The position numbers were made by a program, and so were the translations under genes. From Vibrio sp. CAU 1672 (GTDB lineage: Bacteria > Pseudomonadota > Gammaproteobacteria > Enterobacterales > Vibrionaceae): a stretch of DNA of 64,000 nt. The notes beneath the pieces were generated by a model. It saw only the letters and a program-made list of their open reading frames with translations. It made no database searches and had not been told where the DNA came from. The DNA lies in NCBI RefSeq assembly GCF_029223195.1, contig NZ_JARHUF010000021.1, positions 1 through 64,000 on the forward strand, in the 5' to 3' direction. This document shows, one piece after another, positions 8,878 to 17,894 of this stretch (position 1 is its first letter; each line of letters starts with the position of its first letter).

Positions 8878-10371
8878 GTGAACATTCTTGGATACTTTCA
8901 GAAGGTAGGTAAGGCGCTTATGGTGCCGGTTGCCACCCTTCCTGCGGCAGCGATACTTATGGGTATCGGTTACTGGATTGACCCAAATGGTTGGGGTGCG
9001 AACAGCGCACTTGCAGCATTTCTGATTAAAGCCGGTGCGGCGATCATCGACAATATGTCGGTACTCTTTGCGGTCGGTGTAGCGTATGGTATGTCGAAAG
9101 ACAAAGATGGTGCCGCGGCATTGTCTGGCTTTGTCGGCTTCCTGGTTGTTACGACTCTGCTTTCTCCGGGGGCAGTGGCGCAAATTCAGGGTATTGATCC
9201 ATCGTCAGTCCCTGCGGCGTTTTCAAAAATTAACAACCAGTTTGTTGGTATTCTCGTCGGGATTATTTCTGCAGAAATCTACAACCGCTTCTCGCATGTG
9301 GAGCTGCACAAAGCGTTGGCATTCTTCTCGGGCAAACGTCTGATCCCAATTTTAACCTCTTTTGCCGGCATTATTATTGCGTTCGCCTTGATGTACGTCT
9401 GGCCTGCGATTTACGGTGGTTTGGTTGGCTTTGGTGAGTCAATTCAGGGTTTGGGTTCTGTCGGTGCGGGTATTTACGCCTTCTTTAACCGTCTGTTGAT
9501 TCCTGTTGGTCTGCACCACGCCCTGAACTCGGTGTTCTGGTTTGATGTTGCAGGTATTAACGATATCCCGAACTTCCTGGGCGGTGCGAAGTCACTGGCT
9601 GAAGGCACGGCGACGGTTGGTGTTACGGGCATGTATCAAGCTGGTTTCTTCCCAATCATGATGTTTGGCTTGCCTGGTGCGGCGCTGGCTATCTACCACA
9701 CATCGAAAGCGAAGAATAAAGAAAAAGTAGCATCGATCATGTTGGCGGCAGCATTTGCATCCTTCTTTACCGGTGTTACTGAGCCACTAGAATTCTCATT
9801 CATGTTCTTGGCACCAGCACTGTATGTTCTGCACGCGTTCATGACCGGTGTGTCTGTCTTTATCGCAGCATCGATGCAGTGGATTGCAGGTTTCGGTTTC
9901 TCAGCGGGCCTGGTGGATATGTTCTTGTCAAGCCGCAACCCGTTAGCAGTGAACTGGTACATGCTGATTGTTCAAGGCCTGGTTTTCTTCAGCATCTACT
10001 ATTTCGTGTTCCGCACGGTGATTGTGAAATTCGGTCTCAAAACACCTGGCCGTGAAGATGACAGTGAAGAAGCCGAAGCGGTAAGTGGCTCCGGTAATTC
10101 ATCTGAGCTGGCGCGCCAATACTTGAAAGCACTGGGTGGTCACCAGAATATCGAGAACATTGATGCGTGTATTACACGTCTGCGTCTGACTATCAAAGAC
10201 ATCAGTGTAGTTAATGAGAAAACCCTGAAAGACTTAGGTGCGATGGGTGTGGTGAAACTGGGTACCAACAACCTGCAGGTTATTCTTGGTCCACTGGCTG
10301 AAATTGTCGCGGGTGAAATGAAAAAAATCCCGGCTGACGAAGACCTCAGCAAGGTTCAACTGTCGGTCTAA
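8878..10371 (+). CDS. nagE: PTS N-acetylglucosamine transporter, IICB type
   Basis: Imports GlcNAc across the inner membrane and phosphorylates it to GlcNAc-6-phosphate. Residues 1-385 form the hydrophobic IIC channel, and the IIB domain near the C-terminus carries the phosphorylated cysteine C431 (DACITRLR). The protein ends at 497 residues, so it lacks the IIA domain fused in E. coli NagE. It must receive phosphate from a separate IIA, probably Crr-type IIA-Glc (inference). The GTG start is preceded by AGGGGGA. It is monocistronic, with a strong terminator after the stop. Confidence 0.94.
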   Translation: MNILGYFQKVGKALMVPVATLPAAAILMGIGYWIDPNGWGANSALAAFLIKAGAAIIDNMSVLFAVGVAYGMSKDKDGAAALSGFVGFLVVTTLLSPGAVAQIQGIDPSSVPAAFSKINNQFVGILVGIISAEIYNRFSHVELHKALAFFSGKRLIPILTSFAGIIIAFALMYVWPAIYGGLVGFGESIQGLGSVGAGIYAFFNRLLIPVGLHHALNSVFWFDVAGINDIPNFLGGAKSLAEGTATVGVTGMYQAGFFPIMMFGLPGAALAIYHTSKAKNKEKVASIMLAAAFASFFTGVTEPLEFSFMFLAPALYVLHAFMTGVSVFIAASMQWIAGFGFSAGLVDMFLSSRNPLAVNWYMLIVQGLVFFSIYYFVFRTVIVKFGLKTPGREDDSEEAEAVSGSGNSSELARQYLKALGGHQNIENIDACITRLRLTIKDISVVNEKTLKDLGAMGVVKLGTNNLQVILGPLAEIVAGEMKKIPADEDLSKVQLSV

Positions 10372-10389
10372 TTGAACGCTTTTTCAACA

Positions 10390-10418
10390 AACCCTCCTTG
10401 GTTAAGGAGGGTTTTTTT
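10390..10418 (+). terminator. Terminator of nagE
   Basis: Stem AACCCTCCTT/AAGGAGGGTT with a GGTT loop followed by a T-run. A textbook intrinsic terminator 18 bp after the nagE stop codon. Confidence 0.9.
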
Positions 10419-10601
10419 GTTTCAGTCGGAGAAGAAGTCACTTTCTAGACTGAATTTCGGCAAAATATAGTAATTAGCGGCCAGAACTTATTGTCTATTT
10501 GCTTAGAATTGTGGATCATTAGCAGCAATGCGCTCTGTAAACCGTAAATGGTGGACAGAGCTTCGTTTTCTCTGACAATACTAATTTTTGAGGTGCTATA
10601 G

Positions 10602-12269
10602 ATGAGTGAAGCTGATGCTCGTCCATCAAACTTTATTCGCCAGATCATTGACAAGGATCTAGCGGATGGCAAACACACTAGCGTGCATACTCGATTTCCG
10701 CCGGAGCCGAATGGTTACCTGCATATCGGTCATGCGAAGTCTATCTGTTTGAACTTTGGTATTGCTCAGGACTATCAGGGTCAATGTAACCTTCGTTTCG
10801 ATGATACTAACCCTGAAAAAGAAGACATCGAATACGTTGAGTCTATCAAGAAAGATGTAAACTGGTTGGGCTTTGAGTGGGATGGTGAGGTTTGTTACTC
10901 ATCCAACTACTTTGACAAGCTTTACGAATATGCAATTGAATTGATTAATAAAGGCTTAGCGTATGTTGATGAGCTAAGTCCAGAGCAGATTCGTGAATAT
11001 CGTGGAACGTTGAAAGCGCCAGGAAAACCAAGCCCATACCGTGAGCGTTCAGTAGAAGAAAACTTAGTCCTGTTCGAAAAAATGCGTGCGGGTGAGTTTG
11101 AAGAAGGCAAAGCGTGTCTGCGTGCTAAGATCGATATGGCTTCTTCTTTCATGGTAATGCGTGATCCGGTAATTTATCGTGTCCGTTTTGCGTCTCACCA
11201 TCAAACCGGTGATAAGTGGTGCATCTACCCGATGTACGACTTCACTCACTGCATCTCTGATGCTCTTGAGGGGATTACGCACTCAATTTGTACGCTGGAG
11301 TTTATGGATAACCGTCGTCTGTACGACTGGGTACTGGAAAACATTACGATTGAATGCCGCCCTCACCAGTACGAGTTTAGCCGCCTGAATCTAGAGTACA
11401 CGGTGATGTCCAAGCGTAAGCTGAACCAACTGGTCACTGAAAAACTGGTTGATGGCTGGGACGATCCGCGTATGCCGACCATCTCTGGTCTGCGTCGTCG
11501 TGGTTTCACGCCGGCGTCTATCCGCGAGTTTTGTAAGCGTATTGGTGTCACTAAACAAGAGAACATGATCGAATTCGGTTCACTGGAATCGTGTATTCGT
11601 GATGATCTTAACGAAAACGCACCACGAGCTATGGCTGTGCTGGAGCCGGTGAAGATCGTTATCGAGAACTTCGCTGAAGGTGCGGTTGAGACGCTGACGG
11701 TTGCGAACCATCCAAACAAACCAGAAATGGGTGAGCGCGAAGTTCCATTTACCCGCGAGATTTGGATTGAGCGTGATGACTTCCGCGAAGAAGCGAACAA
11801 GAAGTACAAGCGTTTGGTGCTGGGTAAAGAAGTGCGTCTGCGCGGTGCATACGTGATTAAAGCTGAGCGTATTGAAAAAGACGCGGAAGGCAATATCACC
11901 ACCATCTTCTGTTCTTACGATGCTGATACGCTGGGTAAAAACCCGGCAGATGGCCGCAAAGTCAAAGGGGTAATTCACTGGGTATCGGCAGATAAAGCTT
12001 TACCAGCCGAAATTCGTCTGTACGACCGTTTGTTCACGGTACCTAACCCGGCAGCGGCAGAGGACTTTACCGCAACGATTAACCCAGAGTCACTGGTCGT
12101 GCTCAATGGCTTTGTTGAGCCAAGTCTGGCGGTAGCCGAGGGTGAGTCTGGTTATCAGTTTGAACGTACGGGTTATTTCTGTGCGGACTCAAAAGACTCG
12201 TCTCCGGAGCATTTGGTGTTCAACCGTACGGTTGGCCTGCGTGATACTTGGGCAAAGATTGACTGTTAA
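10602..12269 (+). CDS. glnS: Glutaminyl-tRNA synthetase
   Basis: Charges tRNA-Gln with glutamine. It is a class I enzyme: the HIGH motif is at residues 41-44 (PNGYLHIGHAKS) and the KMSKS-type motif appears as VMSKRK at 268-273. The anticodon-binding beta-barrels fill the C-terminal half. The length of 555 residues is standard for gammaproteobacteria. GAGGTG before the ATG serves as ribosome binding site. It is a stand-alone unit between the nagE terminator and its own terminator. Confidence 0.97.
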   Translation: MSEADARPSNFIRQIIDKDLADGKHTSVHTRFPPEPNGYLHIGHAKSICLNFGIAQDYQGQCNLRFDDTNPEKEDIEYVESIKKDVNWLGFEWDGEVCYSSNYFDKLYEYAIELINKGLAYVDELSPEQIREYRGTLKAPGKPSPYRERSVEENLVLFEKMRAGEFEEGKACLRAKIDMASSFMVMRDPVIYRVRFASHHQTGDKWCIYPMYDFTHCISDALEGITHSICTLEFMDNRRLYDWVLENITIECRPHQYEFSRLNLEYTVMSKRKLNQLVTEKLVDGWDDPRMPTISGLRRRGFTPASIREFCKRIGVTKQENMIEFGSLESCIRDDLNENAPRAMAVLEPVKIVIENFAEGAVETLTVANHPNKPEMGEREVPFTREIWIERDDFREEANKKYKRLVLGKEVRLRGAYVIKAERIEKDAEGNITTIFCSYDADTLGKNPADGRKVKGVIHWVSADKALPAEIRLYDRLFTVPNPAAAEDFTATINPESLVVLNGFVEPSLAVAEGESGYQFERTGYFCADSKDSSPEHLVFNRTVGLRDTWAKIDC

Positions 12270-12295
12270 TAAGCGAACGACAATCTGATCACATT

Positions 12296-12324
12296 AAAAT
12301 GCCAGCGTTTGCTGGCATTTTTTT
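12296..12324 (+). terminator. Terminator of glnS
   Basis: Stem AAAATGCCAGC/GCTGGCATTTT with a GTTT loop and a long T-run directly after the stem. Confidence 0.88.
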
Positions 12325-12325
12325 A

Positions 12326-12494
12326 TACCAATCTGGATAGTTAGGTGGTTAGGTGTCCAGAGAATTGCGCAGGAAAAATCGCCTAGAACAAGGCGTAGGT
12401 TTAGGTTACCTAGTTATTCTAATTACCAAATCTACAACACAGTTATCAGCGATTTTAACCATCAAGAATGATCAGAGATTTATGTAGACTGGTA
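12326..12494. repeat. MITE-like intergenic repeat with imperfect terminal inverted repeats
   Basis: The segment starts TACCAATCTGGATA and ends with the near-complement TATGTAGACTGGTA (11 of 14 positions match as inverted repeats). It has no coding potential and fills the gap between the glnS and fur terminators. The ends resemble those of the shorter element at 37479-37550 (TACCAATC.../...GATTGGTA), which suggests a dispersed Vibrio repeat family. I have not been able to count copies in a genome. Confidence 0.5.
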
Positions 12495-12513
12495 GTAGCG
12501 GTGTCGGTAACAA

Positions 12514-12539
12514 AAAACGTCAGCAAGTGCTGACGTTTT
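12514..12539 (-). terminator. Terminator of fur
   Basis: Perfect 12-bp stem AAAACGTCAGCA/TGCTGACGTTTT with a very short loop. On the minus strand a T-run follows, just after the fur stop codon. Confidence 0.82.
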
Positions 12540-12568
12540 GATGATGTGTTGAATAAAGCAATCGGCGC

Positions 12569-13018
12569 TTATTTTGCCGGTTTATGTGCGTCTGGGTTGT
12601 CTTTGCAAGTGCCATCACCACATTTACCATATAGGTACAAACTGTGGTTGGTTAACTGAACATTATACATTGCCGCAATTTCTTTCTGACGCATTTCGAT
12701 GACTTCATCTGAGAATTCAATCACTTCACCACAGTCAAGACACACCAGGTGGTCATGGTGGTGTTGGGTCGAGAGTTCAAATACAGATTTTCCGCCTTCA
12801 AAATGGTGACGGGTGACGATACCGGCGTCGTCAAACTGGTTCAGAACTCGATAAACGGTTGCAAGACCAATTTCTTCGCCTAAGTCGATAAGTTTCTTAT
12901 ACAAATCTTCAGCGCTAATGTGCTGGCAGTCTGGCTGCTGTAGTACTTCTAAAATTTTTAGTCTTGGAAGGGTTACTTTAAGACCTGCGTCTTTCAGCGC
13001 CTTATTGTTGTCTGGCAT
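12569..13018 (-). CDS. fur: Ferric uptake regulator Fur
   Basis: Iron-responsive repressor of iron acquisition genes, a likely controller of the feoABC operon in this window. The winged-helix domain is at about 1-80 and the dimer/metal domain follows. It shows the HHHDH segment (87-90), the first cysteine pair C93/C96 and the second C133/C138. The length of 149 residues is normal. The gene is single, divergent from the DUF4442 gene, and close to fldA as in enterobacteria. The upstream region at 13019-13215 presumably carries the promoter; I see no clear Fur box there. Confidence 0.97.
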   Translation of the reverse strand: MPDNNKALKDAGLKVTLPRLKILEVLQQPDCQHISAEDLYKKLIDLGEEIGLATVYRVLNQFDDAGIVTRHHFEGGKSVFELSTQHHHDHLVCLDCGEVIEFSDEVIEMRQKEIAAMYNVQLTNHSLYLYGKCGDGTCKDNPDAHKPAK

Positions 13019-13215
13019 ATACTTTCCCGTTGGATCATCTGCAGCGATTTAACAGAATTCAATAGTTGTCATTATAGGTGAACCGTTGGAAACAATAAAC
13101 CACGAAGTTCAAAGGGTTAATAGAATAATTTTGTAAATTGGAAATAGGTCGCTTATATTGCAGATCAGACCAGTTACAATCAGGTAACATTTTTCAAGGA
13201 AGAGCACGGACGGCA

Positions 13216-13719
13216 ATGAACAAGCGATTAGCTAAGATCTATAAACCCGGGATCGTTAAACTGGCCCTGAATATCTGGCCGCCTTTTTGGGGGGCAGGGA
13301 TAAAAATAGTTAACATTTCTAATGACTTCCGCAGTGTAAAAGTACGCTTGAAACTGCGTTGGTGGAATAAAAACGCCAATCGTACCCAGTACGGCGGAAG
13401 TATCTTTTCGCTGACAGATCCTATTTACTCGTTGATGCTGATGGGAATCTTGCGTGAGGAGTATTACGTGTGGGATAAAGAAGCAAGCATTAACTTCATA
13501 AAACCCGGTCACAGTGATCTGTATGCGGAGTTTGAAGTGACGGAGGGGATGTTGCAGGCCATCTATCAGTCGACGCGCAATGGAGAAAAGTGTTTCCCTG
13601 AATTTATCACCTATGTGAAAGATCGTGAGGGCAGGGTGGTATCAGAGGTACAGCGTAAATTGTATGTCAGAAAAAAACCGCAATATCGTGAACAAGAGGC
13701 GATAGCGCTGGATTCATAA
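13216..13719 (+). CDS. DUF4442 (hotdog-fold, YiiD-like) protein
   Basis: Small 167-residue protein of the DUF4442 group, related in fold to hotdog thioesterases. Its enzymatic activity is not established. Visible landmarks are NIWPPFWGAGIK near the N-terminus, a beta-rich middle (VKVRLKLRWWNKNANRTQYGG) and the central SLTDPIYSLMLMG helix typical of the fold. I chose the ATG at 13216 rather than the longer TTG frame from 13138. The upstream 26 codons are not family-like, and an AAGGAAG motif lies 11-20 bp before this ATG. It is monocistronic and converges on fldA. Confidence 0.75.
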   Translation: MNKRLAKIYKPGIVKLALNIWPPFWGAGIKIVNISNDFRSVKVRLKLRWWNKNANRTQYGGSIFSLTDPIYSLMLMGILREEYYVWDKEASINFIKPGHSDLYAEFEVTEGMLQAIYQSTRNGEKCFPEFITYVKDREGRVVSEVQRKLYVRKKPQYREQEAIALDS

Positions 13720-13735
13720 GTGGCAAGGATAAACA

Positions 13736-13761
13736 AAAAGACCTTCGAATGAAGGTCTTTT
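13736..13761. terminator. Bidirectional terminator between DUF4442 gene and fldA
   Basis: Stem AAAAGACCTTC/GAAGGTCTTTT with GAAT loop. The A- and T-tracts on the two sides suit both converging genes. Confidence 0.85.
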
Positions 13762-13775
13762 GGAATGGTGAAAGG

Positions 13776-14309
13776 TTAATCTTCCAGCTCAGCCAGGCAC
13801 ATCTCGTCGTAGATTTGCTTAACCCAGTTGTTGACGCGTTCTTCAGTCAACTCTGGTTGACGATCTTCGTCAATACAGAGGCCAACGAACTGGTTGTCAT
13901 CGCCTTCGACTAGTGCTTTAGAGGCTTCGAACTCGTAGCCTTCTGTTGAGGTGTAGCCAAGAATGGTGCCACCTTTTGATTCGACGATATCGCGAACTGT
14001 ACCCATTGCGTCACAAAAGTACTCTGCATAATCTTCCTGGTCACCACAACCGAAAATGGCAACGAGCTTAGTCGAGAAGTCGATTTGCTCTAGCTCTGGG
14101 AAAAAATCGTCCCAGTCACATTGGGCTTCGCCGTAGTACCAGGTCGGGATGCCCAGCAGCAGCAGGTCGAAGTTGTCAATGTCTTCTTTGCTGCTTTTTG
14201 CGATGTCTTGAACATGAACCAGTTTTTTACCGAGTTGCTTTTGAATCATCTTTGCAACGGCTTCAGTATTACCTGTGTCGCTACCGAAGAAGATACCTAC
14301 ACTTGCCAT
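13776..14309 (-). CDS. fldA: Flavodoxin FldA
   Basis: Long-chain flavodoxin, an FMN-carrying electron donor for radical-SAM enzymes and others. It is often used when iron is scarce, which fits the nearby fur. The FMN phosphate loop is GSDTGNTEAVA at residues 9-19, and the conserved PTWYYGEAQCDWDDFF segment of the flavin site follows. The 177-residue length with an acidic C-terminus is typical. It lies 52 bp downstream of the DUF2788 gene on the same strand and may be co-transcribed with it. Confidence 0.95.
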   Translation of the reverse strand: MASVGIFFGSDTGNTEAVAKMIQKQLGKKLVHVQDIAKSSKEDIDNFDLLLLGIPTWYYGEAQCDWDDFFPELEQIDFSTKLVAIFGCGDQEDYAEYFCDAMGTVRDIVESKGGTILGYTSTEGYEFEASKALVEGDDNQFVGLCIDEDRQPELTEERVNNWVKQIYDEMCLAELED

Positions 14310-14361
14310 AGAGTCTATACCTTTACATTGTGTCTGTTACTGGCAATGAAGCTGGTGGGGT

Positions 14362-14583
14362 TTAACCCAAACCAGTACCTTCCCAGCTGAGCTGAATTAA
14401 TCCTTTGGCGATAAAACCAGCACAGCCTAAGAATAAGACTAACCATACAATACGACGACCAAAAACAGGGACATTACCTTGTTTCAACACATCTTTAATT
14501 GCCATCCCGATGAAAAAGAAGATCGCAGCAAAAAGAAGATCGAGCCCGATTGACTCGAGGATATCCATATAGTCGTATAGCAT
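14362..14583 (-). CDS. DUF2788 small membrane protein
   Basis: A 73-residue protein with two hydrophobic segments (about residues 14-33 and 45-64) separated by a short polar loop containing KDVLKQGNVPVFGRR. This matches the DUF2788 family that sits between ybfF and fldA in vibrios. Function unknown; presumably inner membrane. Short spacing suggests an operon with fldA. Confidence 0.72.
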   Translation of the reverse strand: MLYDYMDILESIGLDLLFAAIFFFIGMAIKDVLKQGNVPVFGRRIVWLVLFLGCAGFIAKGLIQLSWEGTGLG

Positions 14584-14695
14584 ACCTATCCTTCATGCCA
14601 AAAATTGTTGCGCGCACTATACCACTGTTAAACGGTAAAGTTAATGCACTGCAAGAGTGGTTCACGCAATAATCACTGTCCATGTGTCGAATTTG

Positions 14696-15463
14696 TTAAC
14701 TGGTAATATATTTGCGGATCACGCGTAACACTTCAGCGGGTTTTTCTGCGTGTAACCAGTGCCCGGTGTTGGCAATCACATGTGCTTTGGCGTTGCTGAA
14801 CTGGCGCTGCACGGCAGCTTGGTGTTGTGGCATCAAATAATCAGAATCGCCCCCTTTTATGAACAGAGTAGGAATGTTCGTTGGGGAGAACTCTTGCCAG
14901 CCAATGATATCCGGGTAATTGTTGAGCAGGCTCAACACGTTAAAACGCCAGTCCATCTTGTCGCCGTTTTTGTACAGCGATTTGGATAAAAACTGTCTCA
15001 CCCCGTCGATTTCGATATGCGCCGCCAAAATGTCCATCGCTTGCTGGCGGTTGGCAGGTCTTTGTTCCAGCACCGCTTCCAGGCCGCGGAAAACAGTATC
15101 GTGGCGATTGGTTTGGTAGGCGACCGGAGCCATGTCCAACACCACCAGTCGTTGGACTAACTGTGGCGCGAGGTCAGCCAGTTTCATCGCCACTTTTCCG
15201 CCCATTGAGTGGCCAACAATGATCGCCGGTTCTGTGTTGAGGTGCCCCAGTAACGTGGCAAGATCATCTGCCATGGAGTGGTAGTCATGGACGTCAGAGT
15301 GGAAAGAGAGGCCGTGGTTGCGCAGATCGACACTGATCACTGAATGATCTTCAGCAAGATCGCGTGCCAACAAGCCCAGATTACTGAAACTACCAAACAA
15401 TCCATGAATCAAAACAACGGTTTGGCCTTGGCCTTCCTGCTTATAGTTGAGTAATGCTGACAT
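14696..15463 (-). CDS. ybfF: Alpha/beta hydrolase YbfF (esterase)
   Basis: Alpha/beta-fold esterase of the YbfF group, whose E. coli member hydrolyses acyl-CoA and short esters in vitro. The nucleophile elbow is GHSMGG with S86. The oxyanion loop is HGLFGSF near residue 20, and the catalytic histidine lies in GHWLHAEKP near the C-terminus. The length of 255 residues is normal. It is divergent from seqA, as in E. coli, with a 92-bp shared promoter region. Confidence 0.9.
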   Translation of the reverse strand: MSALLNYKQEGQGQTVVLIHGLFGSFSNLGLLARDLAEDHSVISVDLRNHGLSFHSDVHDYHSMADDLATLLGHLNTEPAIIVGHSMGGKVAMKLADLAPQLVQRLVVLDMAPVAYQTNRHDTVFRGLEAVLEQRPANRQQAMDILAAHIEIDGVRQFLSKSLYKNGDKMDWRFNVLSLLNNYPDIIGWQEFSPTNIPTLFIKGGDSDYLMPQHQAAVQRQFSNAKAHVIANTGHWLHAEKPAEVLRVIRKYITS

Positions 15464-15555
15464 TTTATCTTATTCGTGATGGGTTTAACGTGGAGTATCC
15501 GCAAGGATCTCGTTATAATCCCCCAGAGTTTAAACACTGAGAATGTGAAAAGCGA

Positions 15556-16098
15556 ATGAAAACAATTGAGGTTGATGAGGATCTATACCGTTACATCGCG
15601 AGTCAAACTCGCCATATCGGTGAAAGTGCCTCGGATATTTTGCGCCGCCTTTTAGATATGGATGGCCAACCGCAGAAACAGACAATCACGACTGTAGCAG
15701 AGCAGCCACAAGGAATCGTAGTAAGTAAAGATGCTGGCAAAGCAGCGCAAGTTGATATGGTGAAAGAGATGCGCTCACTGCTTATCTCTGACGAATTTGC
15801 CTCTTTGAAGAAAGCAATTGATCGCTTTATGTTGGTATTATCAACCTTACACAAATTAAATCCTGACAGCTTCTCTCAGGCAACCAAAGTCAAAGGGCGT
15901 AAGCGGGTTTACTTTGCCGATAATGAGGCTACTTTGCTGGCCAATGGCAACACCACCAAACCGAAAGCTATTCCAGGCACGCCGTTTTGGGTTATCACCA
16001 ATAACAATACCAGCCGTAAGCGGCAGATGGTTGAGCAGGTGATGGCACACATGGAGTTCCAACCAGACTTAATAGAAAAAGTCACAGGTTCAATCTAA
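15556..16098 (+). CDS. seqA: Replication initiation negative regulator SeqA
   Basis: Binds hemimethylated GATC clusters and sequesters oriC after initiation, so it implies Dam methylation in this organism. The N-terminal oligomerisation region (MKTIEVDEDLYRYIASQT) and the C-terminal DNA-binding domain (about 65-180, with RKRVYFA and the NTSRKRQMVEQVM segment) are both present. The length of 180 residues matches the family. It is followed by its own hairpin terminator and then pgm, the same order as in E. coli. Confidence 0.96.
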   Translation: MKTIEVDEDLYRYIASQTRHIGESASDILRRLLDMDGQPQKQTITTVAEQPQGIVVSKDAGKAAQVDMVKEMRSLLISDEFASLKKAIDRFMLVLSTLHKLNPDSFSQATKVKGRKRVYFADNEATLLANGNTTKPKAIPGTPFWVITNNNTSRKRQMVEQVMAHMEFQPDLIEKVTGSI

Positions 16099-16109
16099 AA
16101 ACCTGATAG

Positions 16110-16157
16110 AAGCCTCATAATGTGTAGCAATTTGCAGATATTATGAGGCTTTTTTTT
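16110..16157 (+). terminator. Terminator between seqA and pgm
   Basis: A 12-bp perfect stem (AAGCCTCATAAT/ATTATGAGGCTT) with an 18-nt loop and a T-run after it. It lies only about 30 bp before the pgm start codon, so pgm transcription depends on read-through or on a promoter inside the seqA end. Confidence 0.75.
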
Positions 16158-16186
16158 GGGTTATTTTTAAAGAAAGGATGTCAAAC

Positions 16187-17833
16187 ATGGCGATGCACCC
16201 TCGCGCTGGGCAGAAAGCACAGCAAGAAGATCTTCACAATATCCCGGCACTGGTTGCCAATTACTTCTTGCTACAACCTGATGCAGACAATTCAGAACAT
16301 AAAGTTCAGTTCGGTACTTCAGGACACCGTGGTACAGCGGACAAGCACACCTTTAATGAAAACCATATTTTAGCGATCGCTCAGGCGGTGGCTGAAGTTC
16401 GTGCAGAGCAAGGTACGACAGGCCCATTGTTTGTCGGTAAAGATACTCACGCGCTTTCTGAGCCTGCATTTTCAAGCGTTATCGAAGTTTTGATCGCCAA
16501 CGGCGTAAAAGTTATTGTTCAGCAGGATAATGGTTATACCCCAACGCCGGGTATTTCTCACGCGATCCTAACCTACAATATCAAGCATGACGCTAAAGCT
16601 GATGGCATTGTGATCACGCCGTCACATAACCCACCGCAAGACGGTGGTATTAAGTACAACCCAACTCATGGTGGCCCGGCAGAAGCGGAGTTGACCCAGG
16701 CAATTGAAGACCGGGCGAACGCGCTTATTGCTGAAGGCCTGCAGGGGGTGAAGCGCCTGCCATTAGCGGAAGCGAAAGCCTCGGAGCTATTTGTTGAGTT
16801 AGATTTGGTTAAGCCATACATCGATGATCTGGTCAACGTTATCGATATGGAAGCGATCCAAAAAGCGAATCTGAAAATCGGTGTTGATCCATTAGGTGGT
16901 AGCGGCATTGATTACTGGCGTCAAATTGGTCAGGCGTACAACCTGGACCTGACGTTAGTAAGCGAAGCGATTGATCCATCGTTCCAGTTTATGTCGCTGG
17001 ACAAAGATGGCGTGGTTCGTATGGACTGTTCTTCTCCTTACGCAATGGCTGGTCTATTGGCACTGAAAGATCAATACGATCTGGCATTTGGTAACGACCC
17101 GGACTATGACCGCCACGGTATTGTCACGCCAAAAGGCCTGATGAATCCAAACCACTTCCTCGCGGTATGTATCGACTACCTGTACCGTCACCGTGAGGCT
17201 TGGGGTAAAGATGTCGCTGTGGGTAAGACATTGGTATCGAGTGCGTTAATTGACCGCGTGGTTGCTGATCTGGGGCGTGAGCTTTGTGAAGTACCAGTAG
17301 GCTTTAAGTGGTTTGTTGATGGCCTTTACACCGGTAAGTTTGGCTTCGGTGGTGAAGAGAGTGCCGGGGCTTCATTCCTGCGTAAAGATGGTACGCCTTG
17401 GTCAACTGACAAAGACGGTATTTTGCTTTGTCTACTGGCGGCTGAGATCACGGCTGTAACTGGTAAGAATCCTCAAGAGTACTACGAAGAGCTGGCGGCT
17501 AAGCACGGTGAATCGAAGTACAACCGAATCCAGGCGGTAGCCAACGGCCCGCAGAAAGACGTACTGAAGAAACTGTCACCTGAGATGGTGGCGGCTGAAA
17601 CCCTGGCTGGTGATGCAATCACAGCTCGTTTAACACATGCTCCGGGTAACGGTGCTGCGATTGGTGGCCTGAAGGTGACCACGGAAAACGGCTGGTTTGC
17701 GGCGCGTCCGTCTGGTACTGAAGATATCTATAAGATTTACTGTGAAAGCTTCAAGGGTGAAGAGCACCTGAAACAGATTGAAGCGGAAGCTCAAGAGATC
17801 GTTAATCAGGTGTTTGCAGCCGCTGGTCTGTAA
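16187..17833 (+). CDS. pgm: Phosphoglucomutase (alpha-D-glucose specific)
   Basis: Interconverts glucose-1-phosphate and glucose-6-phosphate, linking glycolysis to nucleotide sugar and glycogen synthesis. I chose the ATG at 16187 (548 residues) over the one at 16178. The AAAGG ribosome binding site abuts the earlier ATG but is well spaced from the later one. The shorter form also places the catalytic serine of TPSHNPP at position 146, as in E. coli Pgm. The metal loop (DPDYDRHG) and the sugar-binding GGEESAG are present. It follows seqA. Confidence 0.94.
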   Translation: MAMHPRAGQKAQQEDLHNIPALVANYFLLQPDADNSEHKVQFGTSGHRGTADKHTFNENHILAIAQAVAEVRAEQGTTGPLFVGKDTHALSEPAFSSVIEVLIANGVKVIVQQDNGYTPTPGISHAILTYNIKHDAKADGIVITPSHNPPQDGGIKYNPTHGGPAEAELTQAIEDRANALIAEGLQGVKRLPLAEAKASELFVELDLVKPYIDDLVNVIDMEAIQKANLKIGVDPLGGSGIDYWRQIGQAYNLDLTLVSEAIDPSFQFMSLDKDGVVRMDCSSPYAMAGLLALKDQYDLAFGNDPDYDRHGIVTPKGLMNPNHFLAVCIDYLYRHREAWGKDVAVGKTLVSSALIDRVVADLGRELCEVPVGFKWFVDGLYTGKFGFGGEESAGASFLRKDGTPWSTDKDGILLCLLAAEITAVTGKNPQEYYEELAAKHGESKYNRIQAVANGPQKDVLKKLSPEMVAAETLAGDAITARLTHAPGNGAAIGGLKVTTENGWFAARPSGTEDIYKIYCESFKGEEHLKQIEAEAQEIVNQVFAAAGL

Positions 17834-17861
17834 CCAAGATTGATTTACGAGATGTACAATA

Positions 17862-17894
17862 AACAGGCGGCCATTTGGCCGCCTGTTTTTTTTT
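17862..17894 (+). terminator. Terminator of pgm
   Basis: Perfect 11-bp stem AACAGGCGGCC/GGCCGCCTGTT with ATTT loop and a long T-run. The T-run runs into the stop codon of the converging DUF1853 gene. Confidence 0.9.

Noticed and set aside
13019..13215. Fur autoregulation box upstream of fur
   Set aside because: No stretch approaches the GATAATGATAATCATTATC consensus.
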